A stretch of 64,000 nt of DNA from Lingula anatina (taxonomy: Eukaryota > Brachiopoda > Lingulata > Lingulida > Lingulidae), in contig NW_019776068.1 in assembly GCF_001039355.2 (NCBI RefSeq), forward strand, positions 398,072-462,071. The letters are read 5' to 3'. This document shows positions 1-10,900 of this stretch, piece by piece. The notes below the pieces were generated by a model. The model was not told the origin of the DNA and searched no databases. It saw nothing but the letters and a program-made list of their open reading frames with translations. Within the stretch, counting starts at the first letter, position 1, and every line of letters begins with the position of its first letter. Made by a program: the position numbers and the translations under genes.

Positions 1-316
1 CAACTTTGAAAACAGACGGCTTTAATAGCACAGTTTATTAAAAATATAACGCATGCAGTGATTTTTATTAATACAGAATTTGTGTATGTATTTTTTTAAA
101 TAATAAATAAAGTGAAATATTCGCAAAATTAAGGAAAAGATAGAATGTCACTTTTGCTAATGGCTTCTTATGTCAGCTCCTCAATCAGATTTGACCATAC
201 AATCTGATATACCAATGACGTCCAGACTACATATGTAGATATAAATCAAAATACACACTTTTCAGGATAAGGAAGTAGAATCATGTGGTGTTTCTCTTTT
301 TTTTTCATCCCACCAG

Positions 317-490
317 GATAAGCCTTCACTCCTTTCACTGTCTTGGACTCTGGAACATCTTGAACGCCATCTGGAGGGAGATCTCCAAGCCACTTACCTG
401 GTTGACGTCATTCCAAATCTCAAGTGGATGCTGCTGTCAGACACTTTAATAAAGAATCCCACAGATGAACTTCAGGAGCTAGAAAAAAAG
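317..490 (+). CDS. Exon (58 codons) of the unidentified kinase-like gene
   Basis: Acceptor CACCAG ends at 316 and donor GT is at 491. The exon is 174 bases, phase 0 to 0. It encodes a helix-rich segment, LSWTLEHLERHLEGDLQ, followed by ATYLVDVIPNLKWML. Any preceding exon lies outside the window. Confidence 0.6.
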
Positions 491-3400
491 GTGTTTACAA
501 AATGTCTAGGGTGAAGTTTTCGTGGGGATAACATGCTGGTTCATCTGTGAGAGTGGAATATTTGCCAAATGAAAAATTTAATCAGTGGGCATAATAAGTT
601 TCATTTGGGATGATTATTGAACAGGCATGCAGTGTTGTAGAAAGGAAATATCTCCTTGATCTAACGGCAAAATGGAAAATAAATGCTATTGTGATTACAC
701 AAATTACTTCATTAAAATGGAACAGTAATGCAGTGAAGAGATGCTAAAATAACTGTTCAATACCCCTACGTTTTTTGAAAAGAGAAAGCAAAGACAGATT
801 ACAAAGCAATACCATTATATTTTCTTTGTGCTTTTGCAGTACCCTATAGCATTTGCTCTAAACCTTGCAATCAAAGAGAGTGATGTTATAAAGAAAATAA
901 AGCCTCTCCCTGCAGTAGGTGAAGTCCAACCCGCAGAGGGTCAGCAGACGGACGAGGTCGATTCCTCCAGGACAGAGGTAGGTGTATTGACAGGAAGGGG
1001 AAGAAGTCAAGGCACTGTACTGTTAAAAAGTCAATAGCAAAACATGATAATGGATATTGTGTGAAATGCCATGTGTATTCCTACATCATCGTAATTTTTT
1101 TCAAAACTAAAATCATTGCTGATGATTGTATATCTTATATAGTAAAATGATAATGTTTTTTTCCTTTATTACCGTACTTATTTATCCATTTATTTATTTA
1201 TTTTTGTTAAAATTGTTTATAAGTGAAAATATTATATAGTTATGTGCTGCTGAAATGTGTACCTGGAAATCAGTAATCAAATTTGATTATGGTGATATTA
1301 GTATTTGGATAACAATGATTGTCACTGTGTCTTTGTATATTTTAGAAACGAGCTAAGCTTTATGAGACTTCAGCTAAGTCTTGGCTTCACCACTTTGAGC
1401 TATCTGACAGGCTGGTTTCTATAGACATGTCTTCAACACAACCACAGCATGTGTATGACAAGTTGAGACAGTTTTTTATAGAACTGGGAGCAACCTCAGT
1501 GAGGACTGTAAATTCTATAGTTTTGTTTGGTTTTGGTAAGTTTTATTACCTATATAGCTGCAAGGTGATGAGTTCATTGTTTTCATCTCTGTCTACTAAT
1601 TGGAAACCTTGAAATAAAGGGCTTTTTACTTTGGTTGTGGAAAACAAAGCTATTTAAAGACCCTTTCCTTTCTGTATAACTGAATGTCCTAATCCTGTCC
1701 TTTTTTGTTAAGCCAGACATTTTAAGATAACATTCAAAACTAATATGTGGTTAATGCATACTTTGAACTTCCATAATCACATCAGCCCTTTTCCTCTTGC
1801 AGCTAGATTGATCACTGTGCATATTTTATCCCAGAGCTTATTTCCTCTTCATGGGCAAAAAATATCCTTAATGATTTCTGGTTTGACTAATGATTCATGT
1901 TTTATGTGCTTTAACCTACCCCATCGGATCCAAATAGCATACTCTCGGAGATGGATTAACATTGAAAATCTACCCTACTCCAGCAGATAGTCCAGTGATG
2001 CCCCATCAATTTACTCAATAACACAAGAATAACCAAAAGAGCAGACTTCTTAGAGTAGCATGAATGTTTTGCATGTTATTTCTTAGAAGTGATTTGTTTG
2101 TGATACCATTTCTTTTGTAATTCTAGATGAACAGGAGCTGTCTGATGTGAACATTGACTATTATGGGATGTCAAAGGTGAAATTACAGTCAGTTGTTGCT
2201 GATCCTATGGCTTCCACAGTAAGATATACATATGTTTACAGATGTACTGATGAAAAAAAATGAAAATAGATTTGTGAGAGAAGATGGAATATTATTTCTT
2301 ACATTGTTACTTTATAGAAATGCTCTATTTTACACCTAGAGAACATTATGCAGGGACAGACGGAGGCCGTCTTCTGGGTCTTCAGGAAGACGGTTAGAAT
2401 TTTTAAAGTTTACATTGACAGGAATCTAAATTTTCTGTTGAAAGATGGTCAAAAATGGAGGATGGGTCAACAAAGATAATTTGGAAGATTATCAGAAAAT
2501 ATCTCTTCTCTGAATTGACCAGGATGTGGTGTCTCTTCCCCCTGAAATAGTTGGAGTGTAAAATTTAGGAAATGTAGCCTGACAGAGGCATTTTTTTCTA
2601 TTAACAGAAAGCATTTATGCATAGAATGAGTGCTCATGAAATGGAGATCAGCCTGTTGTATTTATTTACATGGTGGTTTGCATTTATGAATCCTACAGGA
2701 AATGTATTGATCGGCCACAGTGTACAAGGGAAGTGGTGCTTAAGCAGCTCAGCAGACATCAGTTACACGTTGTCGCGGTAGTTGAACATTGGGAAGAGTA
2801 ATGCAATAGTAACCAAGTTAATTTGGCCAGCATTTGTACTTTTACTGAAATAAGCATGTTTTATATTGTCTAGTGAACATTGTTTTGGCAAGCTTATCAT
2901 GGAATTGTCATGGAATTAAATTAGAAAATTGGCAGACATTACATACCATTTAGGATTTCTGTAGAAGTGTGAGAAGGTATAGTTCTCATGGATGAAATCG
3001 CTTTGGAGATAGAAATGACAACTTTTCACTAAATATTTTATTGAAATTCAATGTAATAAAATTTGTTTAATGGTAACACCCATTTTAATGAAACGGGAAC
3101 TATGGTCAAAAAGCATTTAAAATATATTAATTATAGTTTTGTGATTGTCTGATAGCCCAATTGTATGTTTTTGATATGAACAGTTTTCCCTTTTAGGAAC
3201 AGCTGATATCAGACTTGTGTAAGCACCTCGAGAACTGCACTGAAACGGAATCATTTGCAGTAGAACTGGATGGAACGTCCATTAAGAAGGAGGCTAGTGA
3301 CAAGGTATTGTAATTTAAAATCTGTCAAAAGCTTTCTAAAGAATAGCTTTTCCACTAAAAAAATGATTATAAATGCATTTGATGTTTTTTTTTCTCTGAA

Positions 3401-4217
3401 CAAAAGTGCAGCCTCACTGCAAATTGGTTTTATTGTAAATTTTTTCCTCAATTTATTCCCATTGGTACAAAAGGAATTTGCCTCTGAATGTGTTTGTACA
3501 GATGTGATAGGTGAGATAGATTTTCCATTGTTATTAATCATCATGTGAATTGTTTATCACTTGTAAATTGGGAATGTTATTCCTATTTCTGCATAGCATT
3601 ATTCAGAAGTATTTAATGTCAAAAAATATAATAGATAATAAGATAATATTATTTGCCACATTGCAGCATTGCACCTAAAATGTGATTGGCACAATTATGT
3701 GGGTTCATTCCAGTGTAAAGAATATTGGCGAAATGCTAAACATAATTTATTTGACAAAATAAACTAAAGAATGTTTGAATTTTAAATTTTTCCCCAAAAT
3801 TTCTTTCAGTTCTTTTTTCGCATATTGAAATTGCCTAAAGAAAATTGAACCTGGCGTGAACCCATAGCTGTTTATTTACTTTCTTGAAAATTGCTGAATA
3901 TTTTTTTTATATATTGTATGATTAGGCTAAAGATGTAGCTTGATTTCACAAATGTGAATTTTTTGAAAATGCATATTGATGAGCCTCTTTTACTATTCCA
4001 GTGTTTAGAGAAAGCTACTCTTTTCCTAAATGATATTGAGCAGACAACGTTGGATTCAGTTCTCCACTGTACTCCTAGTAAAGGCAGACCTCAAAACAAT
4101 AAAAAGTTCAAAGCTATTATGTCAACAGAAGGGGACATTTGTCTTTTCCCAGAGGACACTCATAATAGCACATGTAAGCATATAGCACAATGTATGGCCA
4201 AAGTGAGACAAAGATGA
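317..4217 (+). CDS. 3' part of an unidentified gene with nucleotide-kinase-like segments (six exons, 5' end outside window)
   Basis: Six exons join in frame: 317-490, 840-977, 1346-1535, 2127-2218, 3197-3304 and 4002-4217. Each is bounded by AG and GT, and the phases match (0, 0, 1, 0, 0) up to a TGA at 4215-4217. The encoded part is about 260 residues. The first exon has YLVDVIPNLKWML, and the third has RLVSIDMS followed by HVYDKLRQFF. These resemble lid and C-terminal stretches of adenylate/UMP-CMP kinase-like proteins, but no P-loop is visible because the N-terminal part lies left of the window. The second exon is followed by an acidic low-complexity stretch (QQTDEVDSS). I do not recognise the gene. 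The exon chain is well supported; the kinase relationship is a weak inference from motif appearance only. Confidence 0.6.
840..977 (+). CDS. Exon (46 codons) of the unidentified kinase-like gene
   Basis: A pyrimidine-rich tract and GCAG precede 840, and the donor GTAGGT follows 977. It is phase 0 at both ends. It encodes YPIAFALNLAIKESDVIKKI and then a Gly/Gln/Asp/Ser-rich tail that looks like a disordered linker. Confidence 0.6.
1346..1535 (+). CDS. Exon of the unidentified kinase-like gene
   Basis: Acceptor TTTTAG and donor GTAAGT bound 190 bases that end after the first base of a codon. The residues RLVSIDMS and VYDKLRQFF resemble the C-terminal strand and helix of nucleoside-monophosphate kinases. 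The next exon at 2127 restores the frame (split codon G|AT, Asp). Confidence 0.6.
2127..2218 (+). CDS. Exon of the unidentified kinase-like gene
   Basis: It lies between TTCTAG and GTAAGA and encodes DEQELSDVNIDYYGMSKVKL followed by QSVVADPMAST. It connects phase 1 on the left to phase 0 on the right. Confidence 0.55.
2351..2550. repeat. Hairpin-bearing repeat, copy A (hAT-like MITE candidate)
   Basis: Begins CAGGGACAGACGGAGGCCG and holds the stem CCGTCTTC...GAAGACGG. It continues with TTTACATTGACAGG, GGAGGATGGGTCAACAAAG and ATAATTTGGAAGA...ATCAGAAAATAT, all shared in order with 51604-51738. The right end is unclear. It sits in an intron of the kinase-like gene. Confidence 0.5.
3197..3304 (+). 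CDS. Exon (36 codons) of the unidentified kinase-like gene
   Basis: Acceptor TTTTAG, donor GTATTG, phase 0 to 0. It encodes EQLISDLCKHLENCTETESF and ends ASDK. The preceding intron (2219-3196) contains a short hairpin-bearing interspersed repeat near 2351-2550. Confidence 0.55.
4002..4217 (+). CDS. Terminal exon of the unidentified kinase-like gene
   Basis: The acceptor TATTCCAG ends at 4001. The frame stays open for 71 codons from CLEKATLFLNDIEQTT to a Lys/Arg end (KVRQR) and TGA at 4215-4217. No similarity was recognised for this C-terminal part. Confidence 0.55.
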   Translation, partial: CLEKATLFLNDIEQTTLDSVLHCTPSKGRPQNNKKFKAIMSTEGDICLFPEDTHNSTCKHIAQCMAKVRQR

Positions 4218-7200
4218 TGGATGTCGGAAGAGTTGGGAAAAGATTGCCTGGAACAGAGATAAATTATCTCTACTTGCCTAAATGTGGTGAAATGCACAGG
4301 TTGTCAGTGATGCACTCCAAGGAACATGTTGAATGAGCAGATTAAACATAAACATATATCTCATCAAGATTTGACTTAGAACTAGAAAAGCACTCCAAGA
4401 CCGCAGACCTCCACCAAGGCAGCAAAGTCTCCACCCAATGCCGTTTCACCCCTAAATTTTCATTGTATAATGATTTAGTTTTTTGATTTTTGATTATTGA
4501 TTGATTATTGATCCGGATCACCACCAAAAACTAATCATCTGTTCCTTGGCCCACTTCTGACAGTTCCTGAAAATTTCATCAAAATCAGTCTTTTTGAGTT
4601 ACGTTGATGACAGACAGACAGACAAACAAACAAACGGGGGTGAAAACATAACCTCCTTGGCGGAGGTAATAAAAGGAGTAAATTTACAGCATTATATATT
4701 TCACGTTACAAAGCAGTGCTAAGTATAATTTTATGAAACTGAAAATATACATACTTAGTTAAATCACTCCTCTTGATGCTCATGTATAACAAAAGATTTA
4801 GCAAGAAGACACCAGTTGCTTAATTCATCATCACTGCCTTTGTTCCAGAAAAAAAAAGGACACCAAACAGAGTAACTGATATTTTCTATCTTAATGTTAA
4901 ATTTATGGAATGATGGGGTAAAAAGTCACTGACAACTCTATATGTATATCTATATATGCAGGGTTTAAAAGGTATTGCTAATATACACTTGAATCAATTT
5001 ACAATATTTCTAGTCACAAATTTGCAAGTCAAAAAAATGCTTATACACTTTTTTGAAACATTTTGTATTTCTTATTGTTTGTCTTTTAAAAAGGTCAATT
5101 TTTATTAAATACATGGAATTTATTTTTTGAACATTTCCATTTTTTTTTTTTTTTGAGAATGTGAATTGTGCTTTGTAAATGGGTATCATCCAGAATTGAT
5201 ACCTCATTTTCAAAAAGAATCTGATATGTGTATTCACAAATAGAGGCAGAGAAGTTTGTGTTGGTTTTTTTATATTATAAAATCAATCCAGTGCATTTAA
5301 ACACACATAACCCAAAAAGCATTTTAAGCTTGTTAAGGTGCTGTTGCCATATTAGGTTGGGAATACACTGAAATACTGTTTTGCATAACCTGCATTTTCT
5401 TAAGCACTGTACTACTGAAGTACTGGGTAGAGTGTGCAGAGCAAATAAACCAGTCCTTTATTACTACACTAATGCAAGGGTGAGATATTGCTTTTTGTAT
5501 TCTATTCTTTAAGTTTCATTGAAAGTTATAGAACACAGAAAATGTAACAATATATAGTTTTTTTTTAAACTTGAGTTATTCATTTACAACAAGTAAATTT
5601 TTACATGCCATTGATTATTTATACAGACAATCAAAACTGTTTATTTTGCCATTTAGCTAGTCACCCCTGGTATTAAAACTAAATCAGCGTACCATAGCAA
5701 TTTCACACAGACACAGAATTATTGTAGATGTCACTGGGTCAGTTTTATTTTATATTCTTAGTTTTGTATTCCTCAGATGCTGCAGGGAGTTTGAAACTCC
5801 TTGGGTGCTGGTATACTTTGATCTGCAATTTTTTTTTCATTCATTGAGTGTGGAAATTAACATAGTATTTATTGGGAATTGATGGACTTTCCTTTTTTTC
5901 AAGCTGTGTGTATTCCAGTTGAAGCACGTATACTCAGTATTTTTTCATGTGGAAGTTGTTCTATTATTTTTTCAAAGAAAGGGTCTTACATTATACGTTT
6001 GCATTATAGGGGGCACTTAGATTTTAATAGCTATTCATATATATTGAGTTTTCATCATTCAAAGACCACCATTAAAATATATGATATATATGGTAAATCC
6101 AACAGTCTCTTCTTAAATTTTCTGAAATATCCATTTCTATTTAGGTAGTACATGATCGAATTTACACACAGAGAGCATGCTTGTGTTCATTTGTTTTGGA
6201 GATATTAACTAACCTTTTTACAGCATTTTTTAGACATTTAATATCATAGATATTATTTTGCATTCTTTTTTTCCTTTGGTCATTTATATGAAATACAATT
6301 TTCAAAACAATATATGTTTGAGGTCTTAATCTGATGGTCGAGGACATAACTTACACTGATGTGTCAAGTAATAATAAAAACTGCTCCTTTGTTGTTTCTT
6401 CATTGCTGGGGGTGTTTTTGGCACCTTAATTTTTAAATTTTATTTATACAGTTTAATTTCAGATATATTGGAAATTATTGTCTGTACCTGAAATATCTTA
6501 CCTAAATCCCAACTATTTGTGATATCCATTTATTATTATTATTTTTAAAAGTTTCTTTCAAACCCATACTTTGGCTTAATTTATACCACCTTCCTGTTAC
6601 CCATTTTTCTGCTTAGCTTACCTTTATTTCCTTGAAACACATTTTAGATTTTATTGAAAGTTATTGGACCAAAAAGGTGAATTAAAGAGAAGTGACAAAG
6701 GAATCCATTTCATATTTTCAGTAAGATGTCATCTAACCATTGCATTTTCTTCATCTTTTTATTATCCAAATATGTTACTGTAAATTGTTATGGGGCAAAG
6801 GTTAATCATTTCTTTAGAAATTTAGATATGTCAGCTGTCTCTTTCTGTTTAAATAACACACACACATAAAATTTATGATGAAAATATTTTCTTGCATTGA
6901 GACTTAAGATTAAAAACTTACTTTTCATAAAGATTAATGTGATACTGGGGAGTGTTCAAAAGGAAAATGTTCAAATATTTGCTTTTTTGTGACCAATTAA
7001 GCCTGGGAACACCATATTTAAACCAATCATCAATTCATAAAAGTTGTCAACAATATATTTCAACATAAGAGTATTATGATAAAATTTCCTTTTTACATTT
7101 ATATCCAAAAAGATGTATGATATGGTATGCCTGGATGACAAATGAGTCAACTCAAGACAAGTGCCCCTTTCTCTTTCCTTGCCTAATGTGTGTTATGAAA

Positions 7201-7430
7201 GTAACCATTATAACTTTTGATAATGGTGTTGCTGATACAACTGTTTAGGACTCAAGTCTGAGAACAAAAATCACAATAGGATTTATAAACATGAAGTTCG
7301 GCATACTTCATCCTTTTTAGTTAGTTATTTTCATACTATCTCTATAATCTTCTGTTTCTTCTCTCTATCTTTTAACACGGCGGTGGGTGTGGTGTCCTGA
7401 AATGCCCCCTGGCGAGAGGCCATATTTCAT
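4218..7430. other. 3' UTR and spacer with no recognised gene
   Basis: AT-rich sequence with only short, unconvincing reading frames. The left part is presumably the 3' UTR of the preceding gene. An AATAAA occurs at 4668-4673, at the end of a repeat copy, and could serve as a poly(A) signal. From about 4680 to 7380 I see nothing beyond simple A/T runs. Confidence 0.6.
4370..4673. repeat. SINE-like interspersed repeat
   Basis: The segment reads from CTCCACCAAGG-type sequence through a GATCACCACCAAAAACTAAT block, a CCTGAAAATTTCATCAAAATC block and a TTTTTGAGTTA block. It then has CAGACAGACAGACAAACAAACAAAC and ends ACCTCCTTGGCGGAGGT, a perfect short stem. Related, more decayed pieces occur at about 25480-25600 and 31210-31360. 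The shared blocks show a dispersed repeat family. Assigning it to SINEs is inference; no tRNA-like head with A and B boxes was found. Confidence 0.55.
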
Positions 7431-7448
7431 GTGACGTAGTCACGTGAC
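7431..7448. promoter_or_regulatory. Palindromic E-box/CRE-like cluster upstream of the NHERF-like start
   Basis: The 18 bases GTGACGTAGTCACGTGAC lie about 80 bases before the ATG at 7529. They contain an inverted repeat GTGAC-GTA-GTCAC that overlaps a perfect 10-base palindrome GTCACGTGAC (7439-7448) around a CACGTG E-box. CACGTG is the core for USF/MITF/TFE-type bHLH-ZIP factors. The surrounding 150 bases are visibly richer in CG than the flanks, as expected near a promoter. Regulatory use is inferred. Confidence 0.45.
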
Positions 7449-7528
7449 CCGTACACGCTGCCATATTTGTTGTCATTGCAGACACGCTTATTACCGTGGT
7501 AAGTCCTGGAGGAATAACGTCGATAATA

Positions 7529-7910
7529 ATGAGTTCGTATGTGCCAGAAGACGCACCACAAGTGCGTTTATGTCACTTGCGTAAATGGAGTGACTTCAAC
7601 GGCTATGGCTTTAATCTCCACGCTGAGAAAGGAAAAGCAGGCCAGTACATTGGTAAAGTGGATCCGGATTCCCCCGCAGAGGCGGCACGTCTCAAAGAAG
7701 GGGACAGAATCGTTGAAGTCAATGGAGTAAATATTGGCAACGAGAACCACCAGCAGGTCGTCAGCAGGGTGAAAGCTGGAGGGGATGAGACCAGATTGTT
7801 AGTGGTAGATGCTGAGGCGGATAACTATTACAAGGAGCATAAGATTGTCATCAGAAATGACCTTCCCTCAGTAGTGGTATTTGCAACACCAGCAGACCGC
7901 AATAGTAAAG
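7529..7910 (+). CDS. NHERF1: NHERF-like exon 1: start codon and complete PDZ domain
   Basis: The first in-frame ATG before the domain is at 7529 ([17 protein letters not shown]). The PDZ domain covers about residues 12-94. The carboxylate-binding loop GYGF is at residues 25-28, DSPAEAA at 47-53, [12 protein letters not shown] at 58-69, and the helix begins with His74 (NHQQVVSRV), the residue that gives class I (S/T-x-hydrophobic) specificity. [13 protein letters not shown] closes the domain and closely resembles the second PDZ domain of vertebrate NHERF1. The exon ends in phase 1 before GTAAGC. A GCAG at about 7480 leaves open a spliced 5' UTR exon upstream. Confidence 0.92.
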
Positions 7911-10900
7911 GTAAGCTTCCCTGACTCATTTAGCCCCAAACTGAAGGGTAAGACGGGATCGAAGGCTACGCCCACAATTCACCTTCAGACTTAAAAAGAT
8001 TCACACTTTTTGAATACAAGCAACAAGTGTCAGATAGTGCCCAAATGCTATTTGAAATGGCTGGGGAGTGGTAACTGTTGAGTAAACAAATAAAGTACTG
8101 AGGGCAGATTTTATCAGAAGATTTTATCTGACTAGACTAGATTGAGAGTGGGTGTTCTTCATTTCACAGCTAGTTGACTTATCCTGGCTACTCAAGCTGG
8201 CAAATCCCTGTTTGCTATGTTTTTAATGTAGTGCCTAATGGCATATTTGCTGCAAGAGTACACTGGAAAAATAGCAATAAAAAGTCAAATATAGCACTCT
8301 TAAAGCAAACAGTTAGGATCTCTAACCCATAGTGTTCAGGATCCTTAAATTGTAACTTGGACAAATAAAATGAGTTATTCATCCCCAGTTGTAATTGGAA
8401 TATCCCTTCCATGTGTGCCACATGGGAAGTTTGAAGTGAGAGGTTAATTAATTGAGAGTGAGATGATATTATATTTCCCACCCCAAAGGCACAAGTGTAC
8501 TCTTTTTCCAATTTGTGTACCCACATTAAATAAGGGTGTCATGATACAACCTGAATATCCAAGTAGTTTTTCCCAATCAACTCAAGCTCGATTAAACAGG
8601 TGTGCTTAATCTTAAATTATTCTCACATCCCTGGGGAGTGAACAACCCTAGCAATTGATAAGGTTCAACTTCTAATAAATGGACCATGACCAGAAATTCA
8701 CCCTACCTTTTTAAACCTTTTATGAGGAGATAGAAACGCCTCTTTCAGAATGAAGTTTGTCATTCCTGGACTACTAGGGAATCATACCTGTGATTACCAA
8801 AGTAAAAGGGACAACCTAAAGTTTTATTATAATAATGATGTATTGGGCACAGAAATGTTATTACAGTTTAAGGTTCTCAAACTACTATACAAAATACAGT
8901 GTTATGCAACATGCATTATAAAAAGCTATCAGCAAGTAGATAAGACCCATTTATGGTGACTTTAAGTTTTATCGTCTGCTGTATGTGCTTCTTTGAAGGA
9001 CAGGAGATCTGCTGGATCTGTCCACAAGGAAAGTTTTCAAAACTTCACTGGCAGAGTAATATAACACCTTCTTTAACAGCACACACTGAAAAGGCACCAA
9101 AAGCATTATGTACAAACAATACATATGGCACCTCTCCAGTTGTCTGTAGTAAGGAGATGACAAGGTGCTGGATTCACACGCCTGTTACACCAGACTAGAT
9201 ATGCAGGTATGTTACTCAACTGGTGTGTGATTGTGGCCTGCCTATTGAATTGATTGGGTCGATAGAGATCAACCAAAATAACTATTTGTTTGTTTTTCCT
9301 CTTTTTTCCCCCTAATTTCCCCCCAAAAAATGACTTTGCCATGCCTTATCAAATGATTGTGGATTTTGGAACAAACATGCCAATCTTCTGCTTTGAAGTC
9401 CATCAAACAGTATAGATAAATCCTGTCTGCCTTGACTCCTCAGTTACCTACAACCTTTTTATGCCTCCCCCCAGCCTTATATGGCCCTACCTCAACAAAG
9501 AGGCTTGATACCACTGCTTAACGTGAGAACTTTTTCCATAGTTTTTCTGTTATGTGACAAGAGATAAGCGAGTTGATATCTTCCACAAACATGGATGTTT
9601 CGGTGACTTGGTGATTAATGAACTGATTATAACTCATCCGTGGTGGTGTATTTAGTGCCTAGTCTAGCATACTAGTCTATCAACAAAACATATTGTGACC
9701 TCAGCAGAGAAAAACAAGATTGACTGACCTGTTAAACACATATTTTATTACCCCTGATATGGTATGGGGGAAGCCATTTAGTTTTATTTAACATTTTTAA
9801 CACGTCCTGAAGATTTCTGATTATTTGATACTTGTCCCAAATCTGTAGTGGCCAAGTTCCAGTAATGAGCTACTAGTGATGAGTGGATACAGCTAGGACT
9901 CGGTGATTGAGTCCTAGGATAAAGTGGTAAAAACATGAGATGTTATTTCTGTGAAATGTATATATTTGAAATATAATATACACTCTTTGCTTAGATCGCT
10001 GTAAAGATAATTTGTTTTAGATTTGGTCAGTAAAATCAATTTTTTTTATCGTATTGTAAGTAGAATTTGGTATTTAAAACTTCCTGGTACATAAAAATAT
10101 GGTGACAATAATGATGATAAATTGAGTTAAAAGATTTCAAGTTCTTTTACAGAAACAAGACTAGGGGATTGATCAAATTTATCAGAAGTGCCTTGCTGTG
10201 TATTTATTTACAGAAACAAGATTAGGGAATTGATCAAATGTATCAAAGAAAGAAAAAATTGGAAAAAAATAAGCAAAACTACAACCAAACAGATAATGGA
10301 TATTTACCCTCTACCAGTAGGGCCAACTGACTGGTTTTTCACTAGATATTCGCAGATAATGGCTCTGGCTAAATATGGTCAGTCTTTTAACTGGCTGGTG
10401 GAAAATGTGCTTCTACTATCTGCTGTCCTGGTAGAGGGTAATGGCTATTCATCAACTGAAGTGATATTTTGAGATATAGGCTTGATGCATTGGCTCCTTT
10501 CTATTCCTTTAATAATTTTCATCCGTGAATTAGATATAAATGCAATGCTGAATTAGATATAAATGCAATGCATGCACATAATTATTATTGCTGGTTAGTC
10601 AAGTCCCCTTGATATTGAGATATGTGACTAAAGTGGTCACTCTTTAGGTGTCAGTGATTAGAACGATTTGAAAGACATTTGTCTGCTTATCATTTCATTG
10701 TCTTTGATGGTTTCCTATAAATGATCAATGTAACTTACACTTTGTCATGTAACTTAAGTGTACAAGGTTTAGCCTTACGTGTATATATTAACTACTTGGG
10801 GCCAATAATTGTCACAGTAGAGGTCTTAACTCACACATACAAAGTTTGCGTATTGCCTATTTGTGGTATATTGTATTCAAAAGATGGATGATGTCGGAAT

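Noticed and set aside
3251-3544. Overlapping sense and antisense frames of about 90 codons
   Set aside because: They run from the end of a true exon into intron; the exon frame and splice sites explain the coding part.
4342-4527. Minus-strand 61-codon open frame
   Set aside because: Lies inside the interspersed repeat and is explained by it.
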